DNA of 58,256 bases, from NCBI GenBank assembly GCA_937928385.1, contig CALEZD010000037.1, positions 1 through 58,256 of the forward strand, in the 5' to 3' direction. Positions 1 through 8,467 of this stretch are shown one piece after another. Source of the stretch: an uncultured Bacteroidota bacterium. Its GTDB lineage: Bacteria > Bacteroidota > Bacteroidia > Chitinophagales > Chitinophagaceae. The notes beneath the pieces are model-generated. The model worked only from the letters and a program-made list of their open reading frames with translations, made no database searches and had not been told where the DNA came from. Each line of letters starts with the position of its first letter. Position 1 is the stretch's first letter. The translations under genes and the position numbers were made by a program.

Positions 1-2
1 TG

Positions 3-32
3 AAACGCCCTCCTTTGAGGGCGTTTTCTTTT
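3..32 (+). terminator. Intrinsic terminator of the gene left of the window
   Basis: A perfect 10-bp stem (3-12 with 17-26) closes a 4-nt loop and runs straight into a T-rich tail (24-32). The orientation of the T-run says that it ends a plus-strand transcript coming from outside the window. Confidence 0.8.
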
Positions 33-80
33 GATAATATGTTAGTCATAGGACAGCATGATTGGCATTGTTAAATACCA

Positions 81-88
81 TATTTTTG
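81..88 (+). promoter_or_regulatory. Bacteroidetes -7 promoter box upstream of metH module
   Basis: TATTTTTG matches the Bacteroidetes -7 consensus TAnnTTTG. It lies only 4 nt before the ATG at 93, so the transcript would be leaderless or nearly so. A TTG at 62-64 gives a 16-nt spacer, shorter than the 21 nt of the two best promoters in this window, so the -33 element is doubtful. Confidence 0.5.
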
Positions 89-92
89 CAGT

Positions 93-1115
93 ATGAATAA
101 GGAACAACAACTGCGTGATATATTGAATCAGCGCATATTGATTATAGATGGTGCAATGGGGACTATGATACAACGGTACAAACTTACCGAAGCGGATTAC
201 CGTGGAGAAAGGTTTAAAGACTACCCCAGCGACCTGAAGGGTAACAACGACCTGTTGGTATTGACACAACCACAGATAGTAAAAGCTATCCATAAAGAAT
301 ACCTGGAAGCGGGCGCTGATATATTGGAGACTAATACCTTCAACGCCCAGGCCATATCATTGGCGGATTACGATATGCAATCCCTGTCTTATGAAATGAA
401 CGTAGCAGCAGCTAAACTGGCGCGCGAAGCTGCGGATGAGTACATGCAAGCACACCCGGGCTCACAAAAGTTTGTAGCGGGTGCTGTTGGGCCAATGAAT
501 AAAACATTATCTCTTTCACCCGATGTAAATGACCCCGGCTATCGTGCAGTAACATTTGATGAAATAGTGGATGCCTATACAGAACAGATAAGCGGGCTGG
601 TTGATGGCGGAGTGGATATACTTCTGCTCGAAACCATATTTGATACACTGAATGCTAAGGCTGCTATCTATGCCATTAATACATATTTTCAGCAAACAGG
701 TAAAGAACGACTTCCGCTAATGATATCAGGTACCATCACTGATGCATCGGGCCGAACATTGAGCGGACAAACACTGGAGGCCTTCTATATCTCCGTTATG
801 CACGCAGAACCTGTGAGTATAGGATTGAACTGTTCGCTGGGCGGTAATGAAATGCGCCCTTATATCGAAGAATTGTCTGACCTGGCTACCTGTTACATCA
901 GTTGCTACCCCAACGCCGGCCTGCCCAACGCAATGGGTGAGTATGACGAGGAACCCAAAATGACTGCGGAGATTGTGAAAGATTTTGCAGAACAGGGCTG
1001 GGTGAATATTGTAGGTGGCTGCTGCGGCACTACCCCCGACCATATACGCGAGATAGCGAAGGCGGTCAAAGAACTACAGCCCAGGAAGCTGGAGGAAGTG
1101 AAAGAGATAGTATAG
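93..1115 (+). CDS. metH: Methionine synthase homocysteine-binding domain (split MetH, N-terminal module)
   Basis: This 340-residue protein corresponds to the N-terminal homocysteine-binding barrel of cobalamin-dependent methionine synthase, which activates homocysteine for methylation to methionine. It opens with the MetH-type DGAMGTMIQ and keeps LKGNNDLLVL and ETNTFNA. The three zinc-ligand cysteines fall at residues 247 (GLNCSLGG) and 310-311 (GGCCGT), the same numbers as in E. coli MetH. The pterin, cobalamin and reactivation domains (about 900 residues) are missing. The reading frame ends cleanly and the next gene is convergent, so the partner subunit must be encoded elsewhere. Split MetH is known in Bacteroidetes. 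A stand-alone S-methylmethionine- or betaine-type methyltransferase is the less likely alternative, because the sequence follows MetH closely. Confidence 0.9.
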   Translation: MNKEQQLRDILNQRILIIDGAMGTMIQRYKLTEADYRGERFKDYPSDLKGNNDLLVLTQPQIVKAIHKEYLEAGADILETNTFNAQAISLADYDMQSLSYEMNVAAAKLAREAADEYMQAHPGSQKFVAGAVGPMNKTLSLSPDVNDPGYRAVTFDEIVDAYTEQISGLVDGGVDILLLETIFDTLNAKAAIYAINTYFQQTGKERLPLMISGTITDASGRTLSGQTLEAFYISVMHAEPVSIGLNCSLGGNEMRPYIEELSDLATCYISCYPNAGLPNAMGEYDEEPKMTAEIVKDFAEQGWVNIVGGCCGTTPDHIREIAKAVKELQPRKLEEVKEIV

Positions 1116-1117
1116 CT

Positions 1118-1648
1118 TTACTCATAGAACTGACCGGTATCCAATATATATGCTAAAGTTGCCCAAGTGGTACCAACAAATTTGTCAATGTTACGTATGT
1201 GGGCAATTAGGCAGGATGTACCGCATTCAAGAACCGAATAGGGATCGAGGTTATATAACGTATTACCTCGTAGCGTAACAACTCCATTGATTCTGAATAG
1301 ACTATCTGTCGTTTGTTCCTTTATTGGGTAATATTCAGCAACGTTGATACGTATGATGTTCAAGACTGAATCTAAGTCATGAGATTCTATAATATTATCC
1401 GAATAAACATTGTCGGAATTAATAGTAAATTTTGGATCAATTATTTCATTCCATTTTGTATCAAATAATGATGGCTCAGTCGTTGCAGTAGATTTGATTA
1501 GAAATAAGAAGTTATCAAAGTTCGGAGATAAATGCTGATTACTGATAATAGCATTATGCAATGACAATAAGAAAGTATCATAACTAAGATGATCCAACGA
1601 GTCTCCTATTTCTAATATTATGCATTCGTAGAACTCTTTTAGTGTCAT
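1118..1648 (-). CDS. Hypothetical protein downstream of a TonB-dependent receptor
   Basis: I recognise no family in this 176-residue protein. It has no signal peptide and no clear membrane span. It is acidic and rich in Asn, Asp, Ile and Leu, and its DNA looks more AT-rich than its neighbours, which may indicate separate ancestry. The ATG lies 6 nt after the stop codon of the TonB-dependent receptor on the same strand, so the two are probably co-transcribed and translationally coupled. Its stop lies 2 bp from that of the convergent metH module. Two cysteines (ECGTSC) sit close together near the C-terminus. A receptor-linked cytoplasmic role is only a guess from position. Confidence 0.6.
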   Translation of the reverse strand: MTLKEFYECIILEIGDSLDHLSYDTFLLSLHNAIISNQHLSPNFDNFLFLIKSTATTEPSLFDTKWNEIIDPKFTINSDNVYSDNIIESHDLDSVLNIIRINVAEYYPIKEQTTDSLFRINGVVTLRGNTLYNLDPYSVLECGTSCLIAHIRNIDKFVGTTWATLAYILDTGQFYE

Positions 1649-1654
1649 TAGTTT

Positions 1655-4078
1655 TTATTTTACCCCAAAGTCGACCCTATAATAAAATAGCGGCAGAAAC
1701 CCGAGCTGGTATTGTGTAATAAAAGGATACGCGCCTTGCGCAGCAAGGTCGTAGTTATATGTTTGCGACAATACATTCTTGGTATTCAGTATGTTCACCA
1801 GATCTATTGCTATTTCATGTGTCAGCCTTTTTGCGTTAATACGTACACCCAGTTTTATATCTGTTCTGAAATAGTCTTTGAAGCGTAGTGTATTACGCAG
1901 CGAATCCACCACTATCAAGTCGCCGATGGCATTGGATGCCGCAACATCAGGCGGCGAATATAACCTGCCGCCGGCATAGGTAATTTTCAGCCCTGTAAGC
2001 AATGTGCTGTTCTTGCCCAGTTTGTATTCATAGCCTGTCAACAGGTTGGCGGCAAAACGCCCGTTGTAGTCCGTATTGCGGTACACACCATCATTGCCTT
2101 TTGCTTTAGAGTCGAACACCGCCCCTGAAAGCAGTATATAGTAGTTGTCAGAAAATGATTTTTCAATCGTCAGTTCAAAACCATAATTGTATCCTGTGCC
2201 TTTATTGACCAGTGTATCAGGGAAAAGCCTGCTGAAATTAGAACCCTGGTTCAGGCCGGAGAATGAAGAGCCCGGCCTTGTTTCTATGGGAACATTGTAC
2301 AGGTATTGATAATACACTTCGCTGCGCAATCTTAACACTCGGGAAAATACATGCTCGTACCCTGCAACAGTATGATGGCTGCGTGTAAAGTCTATATCGT
2401 AATTGTGCATGGCGGTTGTAGGGTTTTGCGGCAGCACGGCAAAGTATTGGTACAATGGTTGCAACTGGCTGTGCAGGCCATAACCCAGTGTAAAGACATT
2501 GCTGGTAAAAGTGTATCTCATGGCTACCCTCGGCTCCAGCGCCTTCGATTGGTTATGCGTCAGGTATTGCCCATGCAGGCCTGCTGTAAATGTCAGCGCA
2601 TCACTTGGCCTGTACTTGTATTGTACATACGCCTGCAACAGGTTAGTACCACCCTGGTAGTCCAGCCTGTGCTGCCAGGTTTGTAACGTGGGCGGGTATT
2701 GCCTGCTGCTGTCCACCAGGTTCAAGTGATAATAGTTGTTGATGAGGCCCGCCTTCACTGTATGCCTGCCCGAAAACTTTTTGTTGATATACCAATGCGC
2801 TACTGTTGTGTTGGTTACAAACCGGTAGCCAAGTATATACTTCAACGAGTCTACCTGGTAATCGGCATCGCGAAATACTTTATCGTGTCTCGACTTTACA
2901 TCAATCGCCGTCTGCGCTACTGTTACTCTTGTATAGGTATTGGCGTTGATGATATAACTAAACGATGTACCCAGTACCCCCATATTGCTGCCAAAGTACT
3001 GGTCGCGGTCTGACTCACCATAGAGTTCTTCCGGCTGCTCGTTGATATTGCTCACTATCAGGTCTATCTTACTCATGCCACCAATGCCAAAGAAGGATAG
3101 ATTGGCTTTTTTGCCCATCGGGAAGTTCAGCTTCAGGGCTGCGTCCTGGTAATTGGGTACGGAGTTGGTACCGATTTTAATATTCAGCCCTTCAAAAAGT
3201 TTCAGCGTAGAGTAGCGGTAGGTTACTAAAAACGAAGAATTATTCTTGCGCGATATAGGCCCTTCTGCCGCCAGTTCTGTTCCCAGGAACCCCAATTGCC
3301 CGGTAAACTCATACCTGTCCGCATTTCCGTTGCGCATTTTCAAATCAAAGACACCCGCTGTTGAGTTGCCGTATTCTGATGGGAAAGCACCTGTGAAGAA
3401 GTCGCTGTTGGCGAGTGTTTTATTATTGAGAATAGTTACCGGCCCACCCGACGTGCCCGATACGGCAAAGTGATTGGGATTGGGTATATCAATATCCTCT
3501 AAACGCCAGAGTATGCCCTGTGGCGAATTGCCACGCACAATAATATCGTTGCGCGAATCGTCTGCACCCAGCACACCTGCAAAGTTGGATGCCATACGGG
3601 CGGGGTCAGCGCGGCTGCCGGCGTAGCGTTCTGTTTCCTGTACATCAAATGTTTTGGCACTTACTAAAGCCATTTCGTTGATATGGTCGCGTTTGTCTGA
3701 TATCACCACTTCATCAAGTTTGGTAGCAGACTCTTCCATTGATAGATTCAGCAACACCTCTTTAGCAGATGTAACCAACACACCGGGAATGTTAATGCTG
3801 TTGTACCCTATATATGATACCTGTAGGGTGTGCTTACCTACAGGTATATTTTTGATCACGAAACTACCGTTATCATCTGTTGCTGTGCCTGACGGAGGAT
3901 TAACTGTGATAACAGCTACTGTTACACCAGACAGAGGTATTTTCGATTCCTTATCAGTAATGGTACCCTTGATGGTTTGTGTGTATTGTGCGGAACAAAA
4001 CACAGGGAGGATTAACCCTGCTAGAATTAGCAGTATTCTATGCATAGCAGCGATATTGAAGTATTGAATATACTTCAT
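1655..4078 (-). CDS. TonB-dependent outer-membrane receptor
   Basis: This 807-residue outer-membrane transporter carries a signal peptide, a CarboxypepD_reg-like domain (about residues 33-120: IKGTITDKESKIPLSGVTV, then GSFVIKNIPVGKHTLQVSY), a plug domain (about 120-260, with IIVRGNSPQGILWRLEDI) and a long beta-barrel ending in an aromatic-rich terminus (LPLFYYRVDFGVK). It should use TonB/ExbBD energy to import an unknown ligand. No SusD partner is adjacent, so it is not a SusCD glycan system. Two ATG starts are possible: 4078, preceded by an A/T-rich TTAAACAA and used here, and 4045, which gives a more compact signal peptide (MHRILLILAGLILPVFCSAQ). The downstream hypothetical gene begins 6 nt after the stop. 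Confidence 0.88.
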   Translation of the reverse strand: MKYIQYFNIAAMHRILLILAGLILPVFCSAQYTQTIKGTITDKESKIPLSGVTVAVITVNPPSGTATDDNGSFVIKNIPVGKHTLQVSYIGYNSINIPGVLVTSAKEVLLNLSMEESATKLDEVVISDKRDHINEMALVSAKTFDVQETERYAGSRADPARMASNFAGVLGADDSRNDIIVRGNSPQGILWRLEDIDIPNPNHFAVSGTSGGPVTILNNKTLANSDFFTGAFPSEYGNSTAGVFDLKMRNGNADRYEFTGQLGFLGTELAAEGPISRKNNSSFLVTYRYSTLKLFEGLNIKIGTNSVPNYQDAALKLNFPMGKKANLSFFGIGGMSKIDLIVSNINEQPEELYGESDRDQYFGSNMGVLGTSFSYIINANTYTRVTVAQTAIDVKSRHDKVFRDADYQVDSLKYILGYRFVTNTTVAHWYINKKFSGRHTVKAGLINNYYHLNLVDSSRQYPPTLQTWQHRLDYQGGTNLLQAYVQYKYRPSDALTFTAGLHGQYLTHNQSKALEPRVAMRYTFTSNVFTLGYGLHSQLQPLYQYFAVLPQNPTTAMHNYDIDFTRSHHTVAGYEHVFSRVLRLRSEVYYQYLYNVPIETRPGSSFSGLNQGSNFSRLFPDTLVNKGTGYNYGFELTIEKSFSDNYYILLSGAVFDSKAKGNDGVYRNTDYNGRFAANLLTGYEYKLGKNSTLLTGLKITYAGGRLYSPPDVAASNAIGDLIVVDSLRNTLRFKDYFRTDIKLGVRINAKRLTHEIAIDLVNILNTKNVLSQTYNYDLAAQGAYPFITQYQLGFLPLFYYRVDFGVK

Positions 4079-4122
4079 TTGTTTAATGTAGTATACATAA
4101 ACTACATAAAAAATAAGGGAAA

Positions 4123-4827
4123 CTATCTGACTATGCTCAACCGTCTACTCCATACAAAATATTCGTTTTTCAACTGCAACGTATATAAACCTACAGGTAA
4201 TTGGCTGATATCAAACGAGGCTGTGCTACCTCTGTCTATATTAGCTGATTCGTTAAATATAAGCGAACCATTCATGCTGTATATATTAATTGCTCCATCA
4301 AAATTCATTGTTGAGACTATATTAATTTGTCGAATAGCAGGGTTGGGATATAGCGCAATCCCTGTATATTCCCCTTGTTCATCAAGAATATTAACGGTTG
4401 GCAATTCTTCCGCCACAATTGAAGTCCATGGACAGTATCTGCCGACATTATTAAAAAAATAGGCAGTATCAGCATCAATATCAGAATGCGCACGCCCATC
4501 ACATACTTCAGGTGCCAAATCTGTCAAACCCCATTTATTAACAACAAAATGCCATAGAAATTCATGAGGTCCATTTTTGTTGACACCATTACTGCCGGCG
4601 GCTATTTCACCATTAATGATTTTGGTTCTGCCGACAAACGGCAAAGCCAATTGATCGTTAGCAGACGCAATAACGGAAGTATCTGATGTGCAGGCAACGC
4701 AAGAGGTATCTTGCCAGGCGATATTGGCTGACATCGAGAAGCGATAACATTTTACCTGGCCATAGGAAAATTGTGGCAGTAAGAAAGTTGAAAAAAATAG
4801 TGCGATTAACAATAGCCAATTTTTCAT
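4123..4827 (-). CDS. T9SS type A sorting-domain secreted protein
   Basis: A 234-residue exported protein. The N-terminus is a signal peptide (MKNWLLLIALFFSTFLLP...SYGQ). The last ~75 residues form a type IX secretion C-terminal domain: LYPNPAIRQINI, then IYSMNGSLIF, DISQLPVGLYTLQL and a short tail. The middle part has cysteines (CYRF, TSCVACTS, EVCDGR) and no family I can name. The protein should cross the inner membrane by Sec and be exported or surface-attached by the PorSS machinery, which is not encoded here. The start at 4827 is the first ATG and precedes the hydrophobic core; a TTG 18 nt upstream is the only alternative. Confidence 0.8.
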   Translation of the reverse strand: MKNWLLLIALFFSTFLLPQFSYGQVKCYRFSMSANIAWQDTSCVACTSDTSVIASANDQLALPFVGRTKIINGEIAAGSNGVNKNGPHEFLWHFVVNKWGLTDLAPEVCDGRAHSDIDADTAYFFNNVGRYCPWTSIVAEELPTVNILDEQGEYTGIALYPNPAIRQINIVSTMNFDGAINIYSMNGSLIFNESANIDRGSTASFDISQLPVGLYTLQLKNEYFVWSRRLSIVR

Positions 4828-4972
4828 TTTCCTGTTTTTCGGCAAATTAAATGTATATCGAATGTTGCAGAGAGCTATTATGACTTTTTTACTTTGTTAT
4901 GACCATATTATGACCATGCAAGTGTAGCAATATTAAGATTAAAATATAGTAGTCGGGATAATAGCACGGTTA

Positions 4973-5935
4973 CTAGTTGACCGTATGCGGATCACCCATT
5001 CTTCCCGCCTGGTAGTCGGCATAGCAGCGTTGTATTTGCTCCTCATTATTCATTACAAATGGTCCGTAAGAATATACGGGCTCGTTGAGGGGTTGCCCGC
5101 CTAATACAAATACCTCTGCTCCTTCCTCGCTATACAGGTTGATGACATCGCCACCTCTTTTGTACAATACCAGTTGGTTGGGTTTCAATTCATGCTGGTC
5201 TTCTATTTCTACCTTGCCGCTCACACAATAGGCGAAGGCATTGTGCGTCGGGTCGACAGGTATGTCTAAACGTGCTTGTTTATTCAACTTGATATAGTAG
5301 TAAAATGTTGGAGTGTGTGTCTTGATGTCCGACTTATACCCCATCAGTTCGCCCAGCACTACCCTGCCTGTAAAGTTCTTCTTTACGATAGTAGGCATCT
5401 GCTTGCCACGATGTACAATGGTTGTAGGGTCATCATACTTATTTTGAGCAGGCATGTTCAGCCATATCTGGAAACCATGCAGGCTGCCGCCTTCTTTCTT
5501 CAGCTTCTGGCCCGATTCTTCCATATGTATAGCCCCCTTACCCGAACTGAACATCATAAATTCGCCCTGCTCTATCTGAAAATCATAGTTCAAACTATCC
5601 TTATGGTGCCCGCTACCCGATAAGAAATAGGTAGTAGGAATTACTCCCGCATGAGGGTGCGCATCTACACGCAGGGGATTGCTTCCCGGGTTTACATCCA
5701 CAGGGCCAAACTCATCAAACAGCACAAAAGGCGATACGTAGTCCAGGTGGTCTCCCGCAAAGGCGCGCATCACCGGCAGGGTACCTACATTCACCCTGTC
5801 TGAATTGAGTACACGATGGATTTTCCTGTGGCCTTTGCCGGAGTACATGCCCGACTGGCCGAACAGAAAATTGGGCACTGCAAGCGAGGCGCCGATAATA
5901 GCCGAACCTTTAATGAATTTTTTCCTGGACATCAT
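4973..5935 (-). CDS. Exported pirin-family cupin protein
   Basis: A 320-residue pirin (bicupin). The metal-binding signature is present in DAHPHAGVIPTTYF and GAIHMEES, followed by the second cupin-like half. Known pirins bind iron and include quercetinase-like and redox-sensing forms that act in the cytoplasm. This one instead begins with a leader of twin-arginine or Sec type (SRKKFIKGSAIIGASLAVPN) ending near FGQS, so it is probably periplasmic. The leader has RK rather than RR, so Tat export is not certain. Two adjacent ATG codons (5935 and 5932) open the frame. It stands as a separate minus-strand unit. Function unknown. Confidence 0.85.
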   Translation of the reverse strand: MMSRKKFIKGSAIIGASLAVPNFLFGQSGMYSGKGHRKIHRVLNSDRVNVGTLPVMRAFAGDHLDYVSPFVLFDEFGPVDVNPGSNPLRVDAHPHAGVIPTTYFLSGSGHHKDSLNYDFQIEQGEFMMFSSGKGAIHMEESGQKLKKEGGSLHGFQIWLNMPAQNKYDDPTTIVHRGKQMPTIVKKNFTGRVVLGELMGYKSDIKTHTPTFYYYIKLNKQARLDIPVDPTHNAFAYCVSGKVEIEDQHELKPNQLVLYKRGGDVINLYSEEGAEVFVLGGQPLNEPVYSYGPFVMNNEEQIQRCYADYQAGRMGDPHTVN

Positions 5936-6002
5936 ACCCTAAAATTACGGGATTATATTAAACGAAAGCACAGGCTAATGTTTATACATCAATAGGGTTT
6001 AT

Positions 6003-6407
6003 TTATTCTTTACCCGCTGTCATCATCAGCCTTTTAGACAGGGAGGTCAGCAGCATGGTTTTTACTGCTACATCACTGATGCCCATGGTATTGGCTACTA
6101 TGCTTATGAAGGAGCCTTCTTTCATATCCACATTAAAGTCAAGAACGATAATATCAGCCAGTACAGACAACGTGGCCATATGCAACTCAGGTGGTATCTG
6201 GCTGACCATTATATGGGCTATATCACTGAAGCTTTTATCTTCAAAACGTGTCTTATATTCTTTGTACAGTGTAATGATATCGTGTTCTGAATAGCCCTTG
6301 AACACTTCCTTCATGGTAACAATATTGATGAGCTCGTCCTCGCGCAACTGCCCGTCAGATTCGGCCACGCCGAACATCAGGCATAATATAGCTTCTTTGT
6401 AGTACAT
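6003..6407 (-). CDS. TerB-like (DUF533/TerB superfamily) protein
   Basis: A short helical protein of 134 residues from the ATG at 6407; the frame extends 24 nt further to a TTG. It shows the TerB-type pattern of two acidic helical hairpins: AESDGQLREDELINIV near the N-terminus and a second copy with LDFNVDMKEGSFI about 75 residues later. TerB-type proteins are small metal- or stress-linked helical proteins, often in envelope or tellurite-stress contexts. It starts 33 nt after hutH and is probably the last gene of that transcript. The family call rests on pattern only. Confidence 0.5.
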   Translation of the reverse strand: MYYKEAILCLMFGVAESDGQLREDELINIVTMKEVFKGYSEHDIITLYKEYKTRFEDKSFSDIAHIMVSQIPPELHMATLSVLADIIVLDFNVDMKEGSFISIVANTMGISDVAVKTMLLTSLSKRLMMTAGKE

Positions 6408-6440
6408 AGGTTTGTGTAAATAGACAAACAATATACTGCA

Positions 6441-7919
6441 TTATTTCATCAATGTATCCGGGTGCAGTTGTAGAAATTGTTCTGCCTTAACCAGGTCATC
6501 GTGCAGTATCCTGTCTGCATCCATATACGATACCTGTGCTCTTAAAGCAGCGCATATTTTTTCCAGTGCAGGAGAGGTTTTACCCGGCCTGCGGAACTCA
6601 ATTGCCTGCACTGCTGTCAGCAGTTCAATGGCTAATACCCGCTGGACATTCTTCATGAGCCTGTGTAGTTTGGTCGCTGCGTTGGCGCCCATGCTTACAT
6701 GATCTTCCTGCCCGTTGCTGCTTACTATACTGTCAATAGATGCAGGTGTACACAACTGTTTGTTCTGGCTGACGATAGCCGCAGCAGTATATTGCGCAAT
6801 CATAAACCCGCTGTTCAATCCTGCATCAGGAGCCAGGAACGGTGGTAAACCCCTTTGTCCGCTGACCATCAGGTAGGTACGGCGCTCAGATATATTCGCC
6901 AACTCTGACATGGCTATTGCCAGGAAGTCTAAATGTAACGCCAGCGGCTGGCCGTGGAAGTTACCGCCGCTGATGATTTCATCCTCGTCATGGAAGACGA
7001 TGGGGTTATCTGTCACTGAGTTAATTTCAATCTCCATCACATTCGTTACCGTATCTATCACATCCCTGGTAGCGCCATGCACCTGCGGCATACAGCGGAA
7101 AGAATACGGGTCCTGCACCTGTTGTTTGGGAACGGCTTGTATCGCGCTGCCTTCCAGTAATTCCATCAACTGTTGGGCGGTAGTTATCTGTCCCTTATGC
7201 GGGCGTACCCTGTGTATCGGGTGTTTGAAAGGGTCGCTTTTGGCATGGTAAGCATCGGTAGATATAGCACCTATTACATTGGCCCAACGGTACAGCCTTT
7301 CGGCAGCCATCAAAGCCCATGTACCATAGCTACTCATAAACTGGGTACCGTTCAGCAATGCCAGACCTTCTTTAGCCGCCAGCGGAATCGGTTCCATTTC
7401 CAGTTCTTTCAATACATCCTTACTCTCACGCAATTTACCATTGTAGCGCACCTTGCCCATGCCGAATATCGGCAGGCTCAGGTGTGCCAGCGGTGCCAGG
7501 TCACCCGAAGCACCGAGGGAACCTAATTCATATACCACTGGATAAATACCCATATTGTAAAAATCAACCAGCCGTTGCACTACCTCTGTTCGTACTCCGC
7601 TATAGCCCTGGCTCAGTCCATGCGCCTTCAACAGCAACATCAGTTTCACCACATCTTCGGGTACTTCATCGCCCATACCACAGGCGTGTGAGCATACCAG
7701 GTTTTCCTGGAGTTGGGAAAGCTGGTTATCGCTGATGCGTACGTCGCACAAAGAACCAAACCCGGTATTAATACCGTAATGGGTTTCGCCCTTGCTCAGT
7801 TTCTTATCTAAATAATTGCGGTTGTCTAATATGCGGCCTATGGCGGCGGCAGAAAGGTTAACAGGTTTTTTACCCAGCGATTGCAGGTATTCAATAGATA
7901 TATGATGAGGTAATTCCAT
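6441..7919 (-). CDS. hutH: Histidine ammonia-lyase
   Basis: This 492-residue enzyme of the aromatic amino-acid lyase family converts histidine to urocanate and ammonia, the first step of histidine degradation. The Ala-Ser-Gly triad that cyclises into the MIO cofactor is seen in GSLGASGDLAPLAHLSL, about residue 140. Also present are YGINTGFGSL near the N-terminus and QDPYSFRCMPQVHGA in the middle. The start is the ATG at 7919; a TTG 21 nt upstream is less likely. No hutU, hutI or hutG is nearby. Instead it lies in a minus-strand series with a MerR regulator and a thioredoxin-like protein, so a tyrosine or phenylalanine lyase role should not be excluded. Confidence 0.88.
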   Translation of the reverse strand: MELPHHISIEYLQSLGKKPVNLSAAAIGRILDNRNYLDKKLSKGETHYGINTGFGSLCDVRISDNQLSQLQENLVCSHACGMGDEVPEDVVKLMLLLKAHGLSQGYSGVRTEVVQRLVDFYNMGIYPVVYELGSLGASGDLAPLAHLSLPIFGMGKVRYNGKLRESKDVLKELEMEPIPLAAKEGLALLNGTQFMSSYGTWALMAAERLYRWANVIGAISTDAYHAKSDPFKHPIHRVRPHKGQITTAQQLMELLEGSAIQAVPKQQVQDPYSFRCMPQVHGATRDVIDTVTNVMEIEINSVTDNPIVFHDEDEIISGGNFHGQPLALHLDFLAIAMSELANISERRTYLMVSGQRGLPPFLAPDAGLNSGFMIAQYTAAAIVSQNKQLCTPASIDSIVSSNGQEDHVSMGANAATKLHRLMKNVQRVLAIELLTAVQAIEFRRPGKTSPALEKICAALRAQVSYMDADRILHDDLVKAEQFLQLHPDTLMK

Positions 7920-7945
7920 GTGCAAATATTGAGCCTGCAAATTAC

Positions 7946-8461
7946 TTATTCGCCTGCAAAATCCTTAATGATGGTGGAAAGGTCTGTCTCAACGCTCTTT
8001 CTTACTGTTTCAGTAATACGTCCTATCTCTTTACCCTCTGATAGGACAATGATAGTGGGCACATATAATACTTTGTATTCTTCGTGCGCTGTGCCCTTGC
8101 CCTTCTTCTCCCTGTCCAGCCCGTAGAGCGTAAGGGTTTGTAATGGATAGCCTGTGGCATCCAATACTTTATAAAGTTTAGGAATAAGATTATGCGAATC
8201 CTCGCACCAGGTACCCATAAATACGACCAGCTGATATTTATTCAGTTCACCTTCCAGGTAACTTATGTCTTCAGCATTGGGTTGGTAGGCATCTACTCCC
8301 TCCGTCATCCACTTGAATGATTCTTCCTGTTGCAGGTCGGTAAATGTGAATTGCCCGGTATACACTAATTCGTTTCTATCGTTGATAGCCTTATCAAAAG
8401 TGCCTTGTGCCTGTGTATGCATGGATACAAATATTGCCAGTATTAGAAATAAGTAACGCAT
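7946..8461 (-). CDS. Secreted thioredoxin-fold protein with CxxS motif
   Basis: A 171-residue exported protein with a signal peptide (MRYLFLILAIFVSMHTQAQ) and a thioredoxin fold. The active-site position reads MGTWCEDSHNLIPK, so the second cysteine of CxxC is a serine. The later cis-proline strand is VLYVPTIIVL. Monothiol CxxS proteins cannot complete disulfide exchange alone and usually act as isomerases or form mixed disulfides. The gene sits between merR (6 nt upstream) and hutH (26 nt downstream), probably in one transcript. Confidence 0.8.
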   Translation of the reverse strand: MRYLFLILAIFVSMHTQAQGTFDKAINDRNELVYTGQFTFTDLQQEESFKWMTEGVDAYQPNAEDISYLEGELNKYQLVVFMGTWCEDSHNLIPKLYKVLDATGYPLQTLTLYGLDREKKGKGTAHEEYKVLYVPTIIVLSEGKEIGRITETVRKSVETDLSTIIKDFAGE

Positions 8462-8467
8462 GGCAGA

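Noticed and set aside
1655..4078. A SusC/SusD glycan-import system
   Set aside because: There is no SusD-like lipoprotein or glycoside hydrolase beside the receptor, and the downstream gene has neither a signal peptide nor a TPR pattern.
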